Assembly (NCBI RefSeq): GCF_964186625.1
Contig: NZ_OZ075108.1
Coordinates: 1,178,001-1,242,000 of the forward strand
Length of the DNA: 64,000 nucleotides
Source: Asticcacaulis sp. MM231
GTDB taxonomy: Bacteria > Pseudomonadota > Alphaproteobacteria > Caulobacterales > Caulobacteraceae
Direction: 5' to 3'
Program-made: the position numbers and the translations under genes
Notes under the pieces: generated by a model
Database searches by the model: none
What the model was told of the DNA's origin: nothing
What the model saw: the letters and a program-made list of their open reading frames with translations, nothing else
In this document: positions 1-7,872 of the stretch, in pieces
Layout of the letters: each line of letters opens with the position of its first letter
Numbering within the stretch: position 1 is the first letter of the stretch

Positions 1-855
1 GCCCATGCGGAAGCGCCCGTCTTCAAGCCACAAACGCTTGTTCTGAAGAACATTCCAAAGGCTGCCGGGCCGGCGGTGTCGATATTCAATGGCAAGGATC
101 TCAACGACTGGAGCGGTTGGCTGGGCTATCCCGATCCGTCACGCACCTATAATGCCGGTGACGCCAAACCGATCGGGGCGGGTGGCGTAGGGTCGATCTT
201 CACGGTGGTGACCGAGGACGGCGCCCCGGCCTTGCGGGTGAGCGGTGAAACCTGGGGCAGCCTTGTCCATAAGGGCGACTTCAGGAACTATCACCTGCGT
301 CTGGAATACAAGTGGAGCGGCAAGCGCCATGCGCCGCGCCTCAATGAACCGGAGAACAACGGCCTCCTGTATCATACCCACGGCAATCCCGGCGCTGTGT
401 GGGGCACATGGTCGCGGTCGGTAGAGTTCGAGATCATGACCGGAAGCGTCGGTATGGTGGTGCCGGTCGGTAACGGTCTGGAGGTTGACTCCAGCGTGGC
501 GATTGATCCCTCGATCATCGATCCGAAGCAGCGTTTCATGGCGGGGGCGCCACTGGGCAGCGCGGTCGGTAACACCGCGCTGTGGAACATCGAAAACAAC
601 AGCAATGCCGATAAGCCGGTCGGCGAATGGAATACGCTCGACCTCTACGTCTTCGCCAACCATGCGGTGCATGTGGTCAACGGTGTGCCGGTGATGGAGG
701 TCTGGGGCCTGTGCGACAAGGCGACCGAAACGTCGGTTTGCGAACCGCTGATCCACGGCGCCATCCAGTTACAGTCGGAAGGCGCGGAGACCTTCTTCCG
801 CAATATCACGCTGGAGCCGATCAATAGCCTGCCGGCGATTGAGGTGGTGAAGTAA
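1..855 (+). CDS. 3-keto-disaccharide hydrolase-like (DUF1080) protein, 5' truncated
   Basis: The reading frame is open from base 1, so the start lies before the window; the GTG at 76 is internal. The visible 284 codons open with a linker and then NGKDLNDWSGW, the usual first strand of the DUF1080/PF06439 jelly-roll, followed by NGLLYHT and a closing strand GAIQLQSEGAETFFRNI, also family hallmarks. Members of the family cleave 3-keto-glycosides or bind glycans, usually in the periplasm. The signal peptide would be upstream and cannot be seen. Nearby GH51 and TIM-barrel isomerase genes fit a carbohydrate-use setting. The family call is secure; the substrate is unknown. Confidence 0.85.
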   Translation, partial: AHAEAPVFKPQTLVLKNIPKAAGPAVSIFNGKDLNDWSGWLGYPDPSRTYNAGDAKPIGAGGVGSIFTVVTEDGAPALRVSGETWGSLVHKGDFRNYHLRLEYKWSGKRHAPRLNEPENNGLLYHTHGNPGAVWGTWSRSVEFEIMTGSVGMVVPVGNGLEVDSSVAIDPSIIDPKQRFMAGAPLGSAVGNTALWNIENNSNADKPVGEWNTLDLYVFANHAVHVVNGVPVMEVWGLCDKATETSVCEPLIHGAIQLQSEGAETFFRNITLEPINSLPAIEVVK

Positions 856-1058
856 GCGCAGTCTTCCGGATGGCGGAGACATGGAAACGCATCGCCATGA
901 TCCGCGATCCGGGATTCGGGCAGGAGGAGGGTTATCCACAGATTGCACAGATTTACACAGATCAGGAAAGTCAGCGATGGGCCTGTGGTTCGTTTGAAGC
1001 CCATGAGGGTTAGGAACTCGCGCCCCTGTGTCGTCCGCGGATATGCCTGTTTTTTTAT

Positions 1059-1646
1059 TCAGGGCTCTGGCGCGAGGATGTCCGGCGCCGGCGTTTCGAC
1101 CTCTATAGTGTTTAATCCCAGGGCCGCGCGCGCTTTCAGAATGCTCTCGGTATAATCGACGTAACTGACGACGGGCGTCGGTTGCCTGCACGCGACCGTC
1201 TGCGAGGCCAGGTCTTCCTGAGGTAAGGTCTCAACCGACGTCTGGGCCTGAGGCTGGGCAGGTTGTGCCAGAATGCGTTCCCGAGTGCGTTCTTCTGCGG
1301 CGTCCCACCATTTTCCGAGATCGCGGCGACGTTTTTCGCCCCATTCCAAAGTATTGGCCAGACTGACGCGCGCCTTGATCGCTTCTTCTTCATGGCTGGC
1401 GCGTTCGGCTTCGAGTTTACGCGGATTGGGCGTCTGATCGCGTATCTGGCGCTCGGCGCGATCGCAACGGCTGTAGACGCGCTCGATCCCGGCGGCCACA
1501 CGCACGGCTTTCTCGACGCCTGGCATATCTTCGGGATCGTCCATAGCGGTGACCTTGAGCAGCATCCGGTCGGCGAAGGCGCGCAAAAGCGTACGCCGCT
1601 CATCCGGGGTCAAGTGTGCCTGTGCTGTGCGGTCATCCTGAGACAT
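1059..1646 (-). CDS. hypothetical protein, charged helical
   Basis: I do not recognise a family. The open frame reaches 1754, but ATG 1646 (MSQDDRTAQAHLTPDERRTL) is the likelier start because the upstream codons look non-coding. The 195-residue product is rich in Arg, Glu and Ala, with a long helical middle (about residues 40-130) and a Pro/Gln-rich linker before the C-terminus. No signal peptide, membrane segment or catalytic motif is visible. It stands alone between convergent neighbours. A regulatory or DNA-associated cytoplasmic role is possible but unsupported. Confidence 0.55.
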   Translation of the reverse strand: MSQDDRTAQAHLTPDERRTLLRAFADRMLLKVTAMDDPEDMPGVEKAVRVAAGIERVYSRCDRAERQIRDQTPNPRKLEAERASHEEEAIKARVSLANTLEWGEKRRRDLGKWWDAAEERTRERILAQPAQPQAQTSVETLPQEDLASQTVACRQPTPVVSYVDYTESILKARAALGLNTIEVETPAPDILAPEP

Positions 1647-1785
1647 CGTTACAGTATGCACCGGGAAAAGGACGGGGGAATAGATTTGGGCTTCGCACCT
1701 TATCTTATTCTTCCGTGTCTTACATGGCGGGGGAGAAGCAAAAATCCGCACCACCGCATCTCAGCCTTCGGCTTCGTGCGGTCCC

Positions 1786-1807
1786 CCTCCCGACAAGTCG
1801 GGGAGGT
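1786..1807. repeat. short intergenic palindrome
   Basis: Arms CCTCCCGAC and GTCGGGGAGG pair around an AA centre with one bulged base. It resembles the short palindromes scattered between genes in many alphaproteobacteria. A second short hairpin (AGCC-TTC-GGCT, near 1762-1772) lies just before it. Whether it recurs in the genome cannot be seen here. Confidence 0.4.
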
Positions 1808-1864
1808 ATAAGGTAATCTCTGGTTGCGGCCATTCGATATTGCTGCTGCTTCCGGGCAAGAAAA

Positions 1865-1892
1865 GACCCCGCCGGACAGGTCCGGCGGGGTC
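1865..1892 (-). terminator. Rho-independent terminator of the GH51 gene
   Basis: A perfect 12-bp stem, GACCCCGCCGGA / TCCGGCGGGGTC, with a 4-base loop lies 24 bp past the GH51 stop codon. On the minus strand it is followed by TTTT, giving the expected U-tract. Strong stem and correct orientation. Confidence 0.85.
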
Positions 1893-1916
1893 GGTTATCA
1901 GGCGTTTTGAGAGGGC

Positions 1917-3497
1917 TTAATCGAGTGATACCACGGTCACCGATTCAGGGGCGACCTTCAGGATAAGCGAGCCGTTCCTGGCCGTGGCCGAGAAGGCCTT
2001 TGTGGTCACCACATTCGGATTGTCAAACGTGTTGATGCTGTCGATCTTCGGCGCGGTCAGTGTTTCGCCGGTGGCGCTTTTCGCCTTGAGGCCGAGCACG
2101 GAGGCGTCGATTTCGAGCGGCTGGGTCGGGTCGATATTGGTGATCGACAGGTAGACCTTGCCGTCCTTGCCGCGGGCGGCGATGATATCGGCGCGTGGCA
2201 GGGTGATGCCGCCGTGCGTATAGGTGCCGGCCTCATAGGTCACGGGAATAACCGTGGCGTCCTGGAAAGGTACGTACAGCTTGAAGACGTGATAGGTCGG
2301 TGTCAGGATCATCTTGTCGCCGTCGGTCAGGATCATGGCCTGCAGGACGTTGATCATCTGGGCGATATTGGCCATGCGCACGCGATCGGCATGGCGCGTG
2401 AAGATGTTGATCGAGACGGCCGCCAGGATGGCGTCACGTTGCGAGTTTTGCTGATAGAGGAAGCCCGGATTGGTGCCGGGTTCGCCCTTGTACCAGGCGC
2501 CCCATTCATCGACCGCCAGAGCGATCTTCTTCTGCGGGTCGTACTTGTCCATGATGGCCGAATGCTTGCTGACAAGCTCTTCCATGCGCAGGGCGGTCTT
2601 GATCACCTCGGCGTATTCGGTCTCATCGAAACCCGACGCCGGCTGGTACGGAGGCCAGGCTTCAAAGCCGGAATAGTAGTGCAGCGACAGAGCATCGACA
2701 TCGCCGGACTTGTTCTTCATGAACACTTCGGTCCATTTGTAGTCATCGACGTTGGCGCCCGAAGCGATCTTCTTCATGCGCTTGTCGCCGGTCTGTGCCG
2801 GATTGTAGTTCTTGGCGTAGGTTGAGAACTGGCGGTACTCGTCGGTGTAGTGCTCAGGCGTCATATTGCCGCCGCAGCCCCAGCTTTCATTGCCTATGCC
2901 GAGGAAGGCGACCGAATAGGGGGCCGGGTGGCCATTTTCGCGGCGCGCCATGGCCAGGCTCGTTTCCTTTTCCGAGGTCATGTATTCCAGCCATTCGGCG
3001 GTTTCCTGCGGGGTGGAGGAGCCGACATTGGCCGAGACATAGGCCTCGGTGCCGACCTGGCGGGTGAATTCCATGAACTCATCGGTGCCGAAGGTGTTGG
3101 GTTCGATCACGCCGCCCCAGTTGGAATTGAGCGTGACCGGGCGCTTGCCCTTGCCGATGCCTTTTTCCCAGTGATATTCGTCGGCGAAGCAACCGCCGGG
3201 CCAGCGCACGTTCGGCACCTTGATCGCCTTGAGTGCGGTCACGACGTCGTTGCGGATGCCGTTGGTATTGGGGATCTTGGAATCCGTGCCGACCCATATG
3301 CCGCCATAGATGCCGGTGCCGAGGTGTTCAGCGAATTGTCCGAAGATATGGCGATCAATCACAGCGCCGGATTTGGTGGTGTCCACGGTCAGCTTTGAGG
3401 TCGGCGTGGCGGCATGGGCCCAGCCAAAAGCCAGTAAACTCATGGCTGACAAGGAAATGACCACGGACTTGGTCCGTGACATGGCGCGGTGGTGCAT
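1917..3497 (-). CDS. secreted alpha-L-arabinofuranosidase, GH51
   Basis: The 526-residue product removes terminal arabinofuranose from arabinoxylan or arabinan. An N-terminal signal peptide (about residues 6-29, ending AHA) points to export. The catalytic acid/base is Glu204 in GIGNESWGCGG and the nucleophile is Glu331 in AVDEWGAWY, both GH51 hallmarks on a TIM barrel, followed by a C-terminal beta domain. Start ATG 3497 has GGGAG about 8 bases upstream; ATG 3482 is an alternative that would give a shorter n-region. It is monocistronic, with a terminator just downstream, and probably works with the other hemicellulose enzymes in the window. Confidence 0.9.
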   Translation of the reverse strand: MHHRAMSRTKSVVISLSAMSLLAFGWAHAATPTSKLTVDTTKSGAVIDRHIFGQFAEHLGTGIYGGIWVGTDSKIPNTNGIRNDVVTALKAIKVPNVRWPGGCFADEYHWEKGIGKGKRPVTLNSNWGGVIEPNTFGTDEFMEFTRQVGTEAYVSANVGSSTPQETAEWLEYMTSEKETSLAMARRENGHPAPYSVAFLGIGNESWGCGGNMTPEHYTDEYRQFSTYAKNYNPAQTGDKRMKKIASGANVDDYKWTEVFMKNKSGDVDALSLHYYSGFEAWPPYQPASGFDETEYAEVIKTALRMEELVSKHSAIMDKYDPQKKIALAVDEWGAWYKGEPGTNPGFLYQQNSQRDAILAAVSINIFTRHADRVRMANIAQMINVLQAMILTDGDKMILTPTYHVFKLYVPFQDATVIPVTYEAGTYTHGGITLPRADIIAARGKDGKVYLSITNIDPTQPLEIDASVLGLKAKSATGETLTAPKIDSINTFDNPNVVTTKAFSATARNGSLILKVAPESVTVVSLD

Positions 3498-3613
3498 AGT
3501 GGATCTCCCTAAGGCCCATTTTGGGGTTTGGAGATTTTGTAGGACAATTGAATGTGGCTGACAAGTGGCCGCTTTCTAAGAGTCCGACTTATTTTTGAGG
3601 TGCGAAGGTACGG

Positions 3614-4057
3614 CTATTTTTCACGCAGGCTTCGACCGACCTCTGTTAACTGGTCGCGCAGGTCGAACAGGCTGTCGAGGTTTAAACCCGAGGCGCACAG
3701 CAGGGCTTCGGGAATGGCACGGGCCTTGTCTTGTAACGATTTTCCGTGTGGTGTCAGGTAGATACGGGTGATGCGCTCATCATGGGCGTCGCGCTGGCGC
3801 GTCACGAAGCCGGCCTTTTCCATGCGCTTGAGCAGGGGGGTGAGGGTGCCCGAATCGAGGTGAAGGGGCTGCCCCAGGGCGTTGACCGAGCGACCATCCT
3901 GATCCCACAGCAGCAGCATGACGAGATATTGCGGATAGGTCAGGCCCATCGGCTCCAGGTGCTGTTTATAGGCCTGCGCAAAGGCGTGCGCCGCCGAATA
4001 GACGGAGAAGCAGAGCTGGTTTTCGAGCTTGAGTTCGGGTGGGGAGGTATCGGGCAT
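3614..4057 (-). CDS. ohrR: OhrR, MarR-family organic-hydroperoxide sensor
   Basis: A 147-residue winged-helix repressor. The peroxide-sensing Cys is Cys16 in LENQLCFSVYSAAH, at the usual OhrR place near the N-terminus. YPQYLVMLLLW, the HTH segment DSGTLTPLLKRMEKAGFV and the wing DERITRIYLT are typical of the family. It is divergent from ohr and shares the control region at 4058-4160. Oxidation of the Cys by organic peroxides normally releases it from DNA. Only the N-terminal Cys is present, so it belongs either to the one-Cys type or to a variant lacking the second Cys. Confidence 0.92.
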   Translation of the reverse strand: MPDTSPPELKLENQLCFSVYSAAHAFAQAYKQHLEPMGLTYPQYLVMLLLWDQDGRSVNALGQPLHLDSGTLTPLLKRMEKAGFVTRQRDAHDERITRIYLTPHGKSLQDKARAIPEALLCASGLNLDSLFDLRDQLTEVGRSLREK

Positions 4058-4090
4058 GGGTGACTCGCAAAATTTTGAGAAAGATAGCGC

Positions 4091-4130
4091 ACAATCTTCT
4101 TGACATCAAATTGTGTACAATATAATTGTG
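4091..4130 (+). promoter_or_regulatory. ohr promoter with overlapping OhrR operators
   Basis: TTGACA at 4101-4106 and TATAAT at 4122-4127 form an ohr promoter with a short 15-bp spacer. Overlapping it are the inverted repeats ATTGT-GT-ACAAT (4111-4122) and ACAAT-ATA-ATTGT (4118-4130), and a CACAAT/ATTGTG pair at 4091-4096 and 4111-4116. Known OhrR boxes are AT-rich with TACAAT/ATTGTA cores, so a repressor bound here would cover the -10 box. Inferred from pattern only. Confidence 0.7.
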
Positions 4131-4160
4131 CATTATTGAAATTTATCAAGGAGACTGATC

Positions 4161-4586
4161 ATGACCATCGAAACCATCACCCCGATGTACACCGCACACG
4201 GCAAGGCCACCGGCGGCCGCGAAGGCACCGCCACATCGGGCAATCAAGATCTGAAGCTTTCGACGCCGCGGGAACTGGGCGGCGCCGGCGGCGAGGGCAC
4301 CAATCCGGAAGAGCTGTTCGCTATGGGCTACGCCGCCTGTTTCATTGGCGCGCTCAAGGCGGTTGGCGCCGGTCAGAAGATCGCTGTGCCGGCCGATACC
4401 AGCATCGAATCGAGCGTTTCGATCGGTAAGATTTCACACGGCTTCAGCATCGCGGTGGAACTGAAGGTGTCGCTGCCGGGCCTGGCGCCTGACGTCGCCG
4501 ACAAGCTGATCGCCGACGCCCATCAGGTCTGCCCGTACTCGAACGCCACGCGCGGCAATATCGACGTCAAGCTGTCGCGTATCTAA
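4161..4586 (+). CDS. ohr: organic hydroperoxide resistance protein Ohr
   Basis: A 141-residue thiol peroxidase of the Ohr/OsmC fold that reduces organic hydroperoxides using a lipoyl-type reductant in the cytoplasm. The reactive Cys60 lies in GYAACF and the resolving Cys124 in HQVCPYSNAT. Glu50, next to TNPEELF, is the conserved active-site acid. AAGGAG sits just upstream of ATG 4161. Its 3' end overlaps the convergent isomerase gene by 4 bp. The divergent ohrR gene supports the name. Confidence 0.95.
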   Translation: MTIETITPMYTAHGKATGGREGTATSGNQDLKLSTPRELGGAGGEGTNPEELFAMGYAACFIGALKAVGAGQKIAVPADTSIESSVSIGKISHGFSIAVELKVSLPGLAPDVADKLIADAHQVCPYSNATRGNIDVKLSRI

Positions 4587-5458
4587 AGATTAGCCGCTAA
4601 CGACAGGGCCACGGCATCGCGGACAGCGCGGCCGTGGTCATTGTCGATGGGGTAATATTCCAGACCCATCGGGCCTTTATAGCCAGCGGCGCGGATGGCC
4701 TTGAGCAGGTTGACGTGATTGACCTCCCCGGTGCCGGGCTGATGACGACCGGGCACATCGCCCAACTGAACATAGCCGACCTGATCGATGCCGGCGGTGA
4801 ACTTTTCGATCAGGTCGCCGTCTTCAAGCTGCATATGATAAAAATCCCATTGCAGCTTGATCATCGGCGAATGGACGGCGCGCAGCATGGCGGTGGCCGG
4901 GCGCGAACCGTTGAGCAGGTGCCCCAGGTGGTTGACCGTATTGAAGGGCTCGACCAGCGCCATCAGGCCGGCCTGTTCCAGCAGCGGCGCAATGCGCATC
5001 AGGCCTGCGGTATAGCCGGCCAGCATGGCCTCGCGGGTCATACCGTCCACGATGTGGTGCCCGACGAGTGTGATCTGCTTATTGCCCATGATGGCGGAAT
5101 CGCTAATGGCCTGCCGGATCATCTCCTGCAGGGCGTCGTGCTGCCCCGGGTCCGAAAAATTGGGGGCGGCCGGTGCGTATTGCGTCAGCGTCAGGCCGTT
5201 GGTATCGAGCAGTGCGCGGGCCTTTCTGGCGTCCAGGCCATCGCGCCGCACGGGCCAGAATTCAACATTGATAAATCCGTCCGCCGCCGCGCGCGCAAAG
5301 CGTTCGTTGAACGGCACGTCATTATACCAGGTGTCGAGATTACAGGCGAAGGGGCGCAGCGCCGCCTTGGTGTCTGTTTTAGCGCTGGCAGGCGCCACAC
5401 TGGCGGCGGCGGTGATACCGGCCGCCAGCAGCGCCATTCTACGTGTCATTTTGGTCAT
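4583..5458 (-). CDS. secreted hydroxypyruvate isomerase-like TIM-barrel protein
   Basis: A 291-residue xylose-isomerase-like TIM barrel (AP endonuclease 2 superfamily) of the hydroxypyruvate isomerase type. Visible metal and substrate residues include LVEPFN (Glu of strand 5), QWDFYHMQ, GYVQLGDVPGRHQPGTGE and GLEYYP. The N-terminus, TRRMALLAAGITAAASVAPASA, is a signal peptide with paired arginines, so it may be a Tat substrate. Such exported copies occur among sugar-catabolism genes of Caulobacterales, often near DUF1080 proteins as here. The true substrate cannot be read from the sequence. Confidence 0.8.
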   Translation of the reverse strand: MTKMTRRMALLAAGITAAASVAPASAKTDTKAALRPFACNLDTWYNDVPFNERFARAAADGFINVEFWPVRRDGLDARKARALLDTNGLTLTQYAPAAPNFSDPGQHDALQEMIRQAISDSAIMGNKQITLVGHHIVDGMTREAMLAGYTAGLMRIAPLLEQAGLMALVEPFNTVNHLGHLLNGSRPATAMLRAVHSPMIKLQWDFYHMQLEDGDLIEKFTAGIDQVGYVQLGDVPGRHQPGTGEVNHVNLLKAIRAAGYKGPMGLEYYPIDNDHGRAVRDAVALSLAANL

Positions 5459-5493
5459 GTGCGTTTCCCTTGTTTGAGGGAAGTCTATGACAA

Positions 5494-6663
5494 TCAGGCG
5501 ATTTGCGCCAGCCCACGATCGAGGGCGGCGATCAGGTCTTCGGAATCTTCCAGGCCAATGCTGAGACGCAGGAGGCCATCGGTGATGCCGGCGGTCGCCA
5601 GGGCGGCCGGCGACATGGCGGCATGGGTCATCGAGGCCGGATGCACGATCAGGCTTTCGATACCGCCGAGCAATTCGGCTAGCGAGAACAGGTCGATGAC
5701 ATCGAACAACTGTTTCACGGCTTCGACACCGCCGGCCAGTTCAAAGCTCATCATGGCGCCGGGGCCGGCCTGCTGCTTTTTGGACAGTTCGTGTTGGGGA
5801 TGCGACGGCAGGCCGGGATAATGGACGGCTTTGACCTTGGCATGACCGGCCAGATATTCGGCGATCGCCTGCGCTGATTGTTGTTGCTGGCGGATGCGGA
5901 CGAACAGGGTCCGGACGCCGCGCAGGGTCATGTAGCTGTCGAACGGTGCGGCCGTAGCACCGACGCAGTTGGCCCACCAGCGATAGGTGGTGACGTCTTC
6001 GGGGGTGGTGCAGACGAGCGCGCCGCCGATGACATCGGAATGGCCGTTGATATATTTGGTTGTCGAATGGACAACGAAATCGGCGCCGAACTTGATCGGG
6101 TTTTGCAGGGCGGGCGACAGGAAGGTGTTATCGACCGCCACTTTCGCCCCAGCCTTGTGGCCCATAGCGATAAGCTTTTCTAGATCGATCAGACGCATCA
6201 AGGGGTTGGACGGCGTTTCAAGGAGGAGCAGGGCGGTTGGCTCGGAAAGGGCGGCTTCGATAGCCGCGTCATCGCCCTGATCGACATAGACCAGATCGAT
6301 CAGGCCTTGTTTGGCGCGGGCATTGAGCAGGCGCTGGGTGCCGCCGTAGCAATCATGCGGCACGACAACGCGCTTATTGCCGGGCAGATCTTGCCACAGC
6401 AGATCGAGCGCTGCCAGACCGGAGGCGACCATGACCGCGCCGACGCCGCCTTCCAACTCGGCGATGACCTCGGCGATGATTTCGCGCGTCGGGTTGCCGG
6501 AGCGGGCATAGTCATATGAACGCTTCTTGCCGAAGCCCTCGAAGGTGTAGTTGGTCGTCAGGTAGATCGGCGGCATGACCGCGCCATGCGCCGGATCGGA
6601 ATCGATGCCGATATTGATGACCTTGGTGCCGAGCTTGGCGTCTTTGAGATAGTCTTTGGACAT
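5494..6663 (-). CDS. metB: cystathionine gamma-synthase/lyase family, MetB-like
   Basis: A 389-residue PLP enzyme of the Cys/Met metabolism family. Lys203 in HSTTKYINGHSDV binds PLP; YARSGNPT, ASGLAALDLL, ETPSNP and VDNTF are family motifs. It starts only 1 base after metX, so the two form an operon behind the SAM-I riboswitch. The context favours joining activated homoserine to cysteine (MetB) or sulfide (MetZ); lyase activity is less likely. I favour MetB, but sequence alone does not separate the activities firmly. Confidence 0.85.
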   Translation of the reverse strand: MSKDYLKDAKLGTKVINIGIDSDPAHGAVMPPIYLTTNYTFEGFGKKRSYDYARSGNPTREIIAEVIAELEGGVGAVMVASGLAALDLLWQDLPGNKRVVVPHDCYGGTQRLLNARAKQGLIDLVYVDQGDDAAIEAALSEPTALLLLETPSNPLMRLIDLEKLIAMGHKAGAKVAVDNTFLSPALQNPIKFGADFVVHSTTKYINGHSDVIGGALVCTTPEDVTTYRWWANCVGATAAPFDSYMTLRGVRTLFVRIRQQQQSAQAIAEYLAGHAKVKAVHYPGLPSHPQHELSKKQQAGPGAMMSFELAGGVEAVKQLFDVIDLFSLAELLGGIESLIVHPASMTHAAMSPAALATAGITDGLLRLSIGLEDSEDLIAALDRGLAQIA

Positions 6664-6664
6664 T

Positions 6665-7648
6665 TTATACTTCTAGTGAGGTGCGAACGATATCAGACAC
6701 GAGTTTGATTTCCTTGAGGAAAGCATCGTGGCCATAAAGTGAGGGAAAGTCGATGAAGACGCTGTCGGCCAGGGTTTCCGCCAGCAGCTTCATGTCGCCA
6801 TAGGGCACCAGTCGGTCGGTCGGCACGGCGGCAAGAAACACCTTGGCCTTGATCTTCGACGGATCGACGCGGTGACGGTCGAGGCTGTCCGACATCGAGA
6901 TCCAGCGGTTGACGTCGGTGGCGGAATAGGCGTCGCCACGGGCGCGCAGGTACTGGCAGACAACATAGTTGTCGCCGGCGATGGCGGGCGGCGGACCGTC
7001 GAAACGCTCGGAAAATTCGGCGTCTGAGCGATAGGTCGTCATGGCCAGTTGGCGGGCCAGCGAAATCCCTTCGGCCGGCTTGCCGTTTTCGGCGCCGAAT
7101 TTCAACAGGCGGCGTTGCAGCCCGCGGAAGGCGGTGGCCATGGGGTGTGCGCGGTGCGCCGCCGAGATAACGCACAGGCGCTCGACCGCATCGGGATAGA
7201 GTTCGGCGAAGGCCAGGCCGATCATGGCGCCATAAGAAGCGCCGATGAAGCTATAGATCTTATCAACATGGATCTGGTCGAGCAGCAGTTTCACCAGCCT
7301 GGCCTGATCATGGGTGGTGATGGTGTAGATATGCGAGGCCGGCAGGCGCGGCGCGAACTCGATGGATAGCACGCGATAACAGTTCAGATCGAGCGCTTCG
7401 CCGGGGCCGGCGACGCCTTCCCACCAGCCGGGCGCGGTATCGGTAGCGTCTTCCTTGGCGAACAGCACGCGACCGGCCGAGATGCCGCCGGCGGCCACAA
7501 CCACGGGCGCATCCTTCGGGCCATAGAGCCGCGCCACCACATCTTCCTGTTCGAGCTTCATGCCGCTTTGCAGGCGAAAATCAGCGGGCAGGGGGGCGGT
7601 GATATCGGTCCCGATCAGATCAGGCGCGTTGAAATTTAGGGCATTCAT
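6665..7648 (-). CDS. metX: homoserine O-acyltransferase, MetX type
   Basis: A 327-residue alpha/beta-hydrolase-fold acyltransferase. The nucleophile is Ser138 in FIGASYGAMIGL; the C-terminal LYGHDAFL supplies the His, and an Asp in PTDRLVPY completes the triad. It is shorter than typical acetyl-transferring MetX (about 370 residues) and resembles the shorter MetX-fold enzymes of gammaproteobacteria reported to use succinyl-CoA, so the acyl donor is uncertain. First gene of the riboswitch-led metXB operon. No strong Shine-Dalgarno is visible before ATG 7648. Confidence 0.85.
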   Translation of the reverse strand: MNALNFNAPDLIGTDITAPLPADFRLQSGMKLEQEDVVARLYGPKDAPVVVAAGGISAGRVLFAKEDATDTAPGWWEGVAGPGEALDLNCYRVLSIEFAPRLPASHIYTITTHDQARLVKLLLDQIHVDKIYSFIGASYGAMIGLAFAELYPDAVERLCVISAAHRAHPMATAFRGLQRRLLKFGAENGKPAEGISLARQLAMTTYRSDAEFSERFDGPPPAIAGDNYVVCQYLRARGDAYSATDVNRWISMSDSLDRHRVDPSKIKAKVFLAAVPTDRLVPYGDMKLLAETLADSVFIDFPSLYGHDAFLKEIKLVSDIVRTSLEV

Positions 7649-7689
7649 GGTGTGTCCGGTCGCTACAAAATCTCACCGGACCAGACGGG

Positions 7690-7709
7690 AAAATACGCCT
7701 CATGGGCGT
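7690..7709 (-). terminator. candidate riboswitch-linked terminator
   Basis: On the minus strand, ACGCC-CATGA-GGCGT is followed by ATTTT, directly downstream of the SAM-I aptamer and 40-60 bases before metX. It could be the OFF-state terminator. The stem is short, and a second hairpin (GTCCGGT/ACCGGAC, about 7653-7682) closer to the start codon might instead act on translation. Confidence 0.45.
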
Positions 7710-7720
7710 TGGGCTTCCGT

Positions 7721-7823
7721 CTCATCTGTCAGGGAAATGAGCCCTGTAGGAGTTGGCACCATACCAGAAATCTGGCGGTTGCCCCAGCGTCGTCGGGCCT
7801 TTCCCTCGGCTGGTCTCGATGAG
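7721..7823 (-). promoter_or_regulatory. SAM-I (S-box) riboswitch
   Basis: On the minus strand the aptamer runs from CTCATC (P1 5' arm, 7818-7823) to GATGAG (P1 3' arm, 7721-7726). Between them, in S-box order, are GAGGGA, GGCCCGACGA, GGGGCAACC, GGTGCCAACTCC and a closing P4 hairpin (CAGGGCTCATTTCCCTG). These are the core SAM-binding and pseudoknot elements. High S-adenosylmethionine should shut off metX-metB. SAM-II is the class better known from alphaproteobacteria, so an S-box here is notable. Confidence 0.92.
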
Positions 7824-7872
7824 TGGTTCGCTTATGCGGAAAAACCCCAGTTTCGTCAAGAGGTCAGTTTCG

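Noticed and set aside
932..940. TTATCCACA, a perfect DnaA-box-like 9-mer
   Set aside because: A lone box inside a degenerate CACAGATT repeat with no clustered boxes, AT-rich unwinding region or dnaA/parB context; not an origin.
4634..5821. 395-codon plus-strand frame over the isomerase and metB
   Set aside because: Antisense shadow crossing two real genes; no ribosome site or domain.
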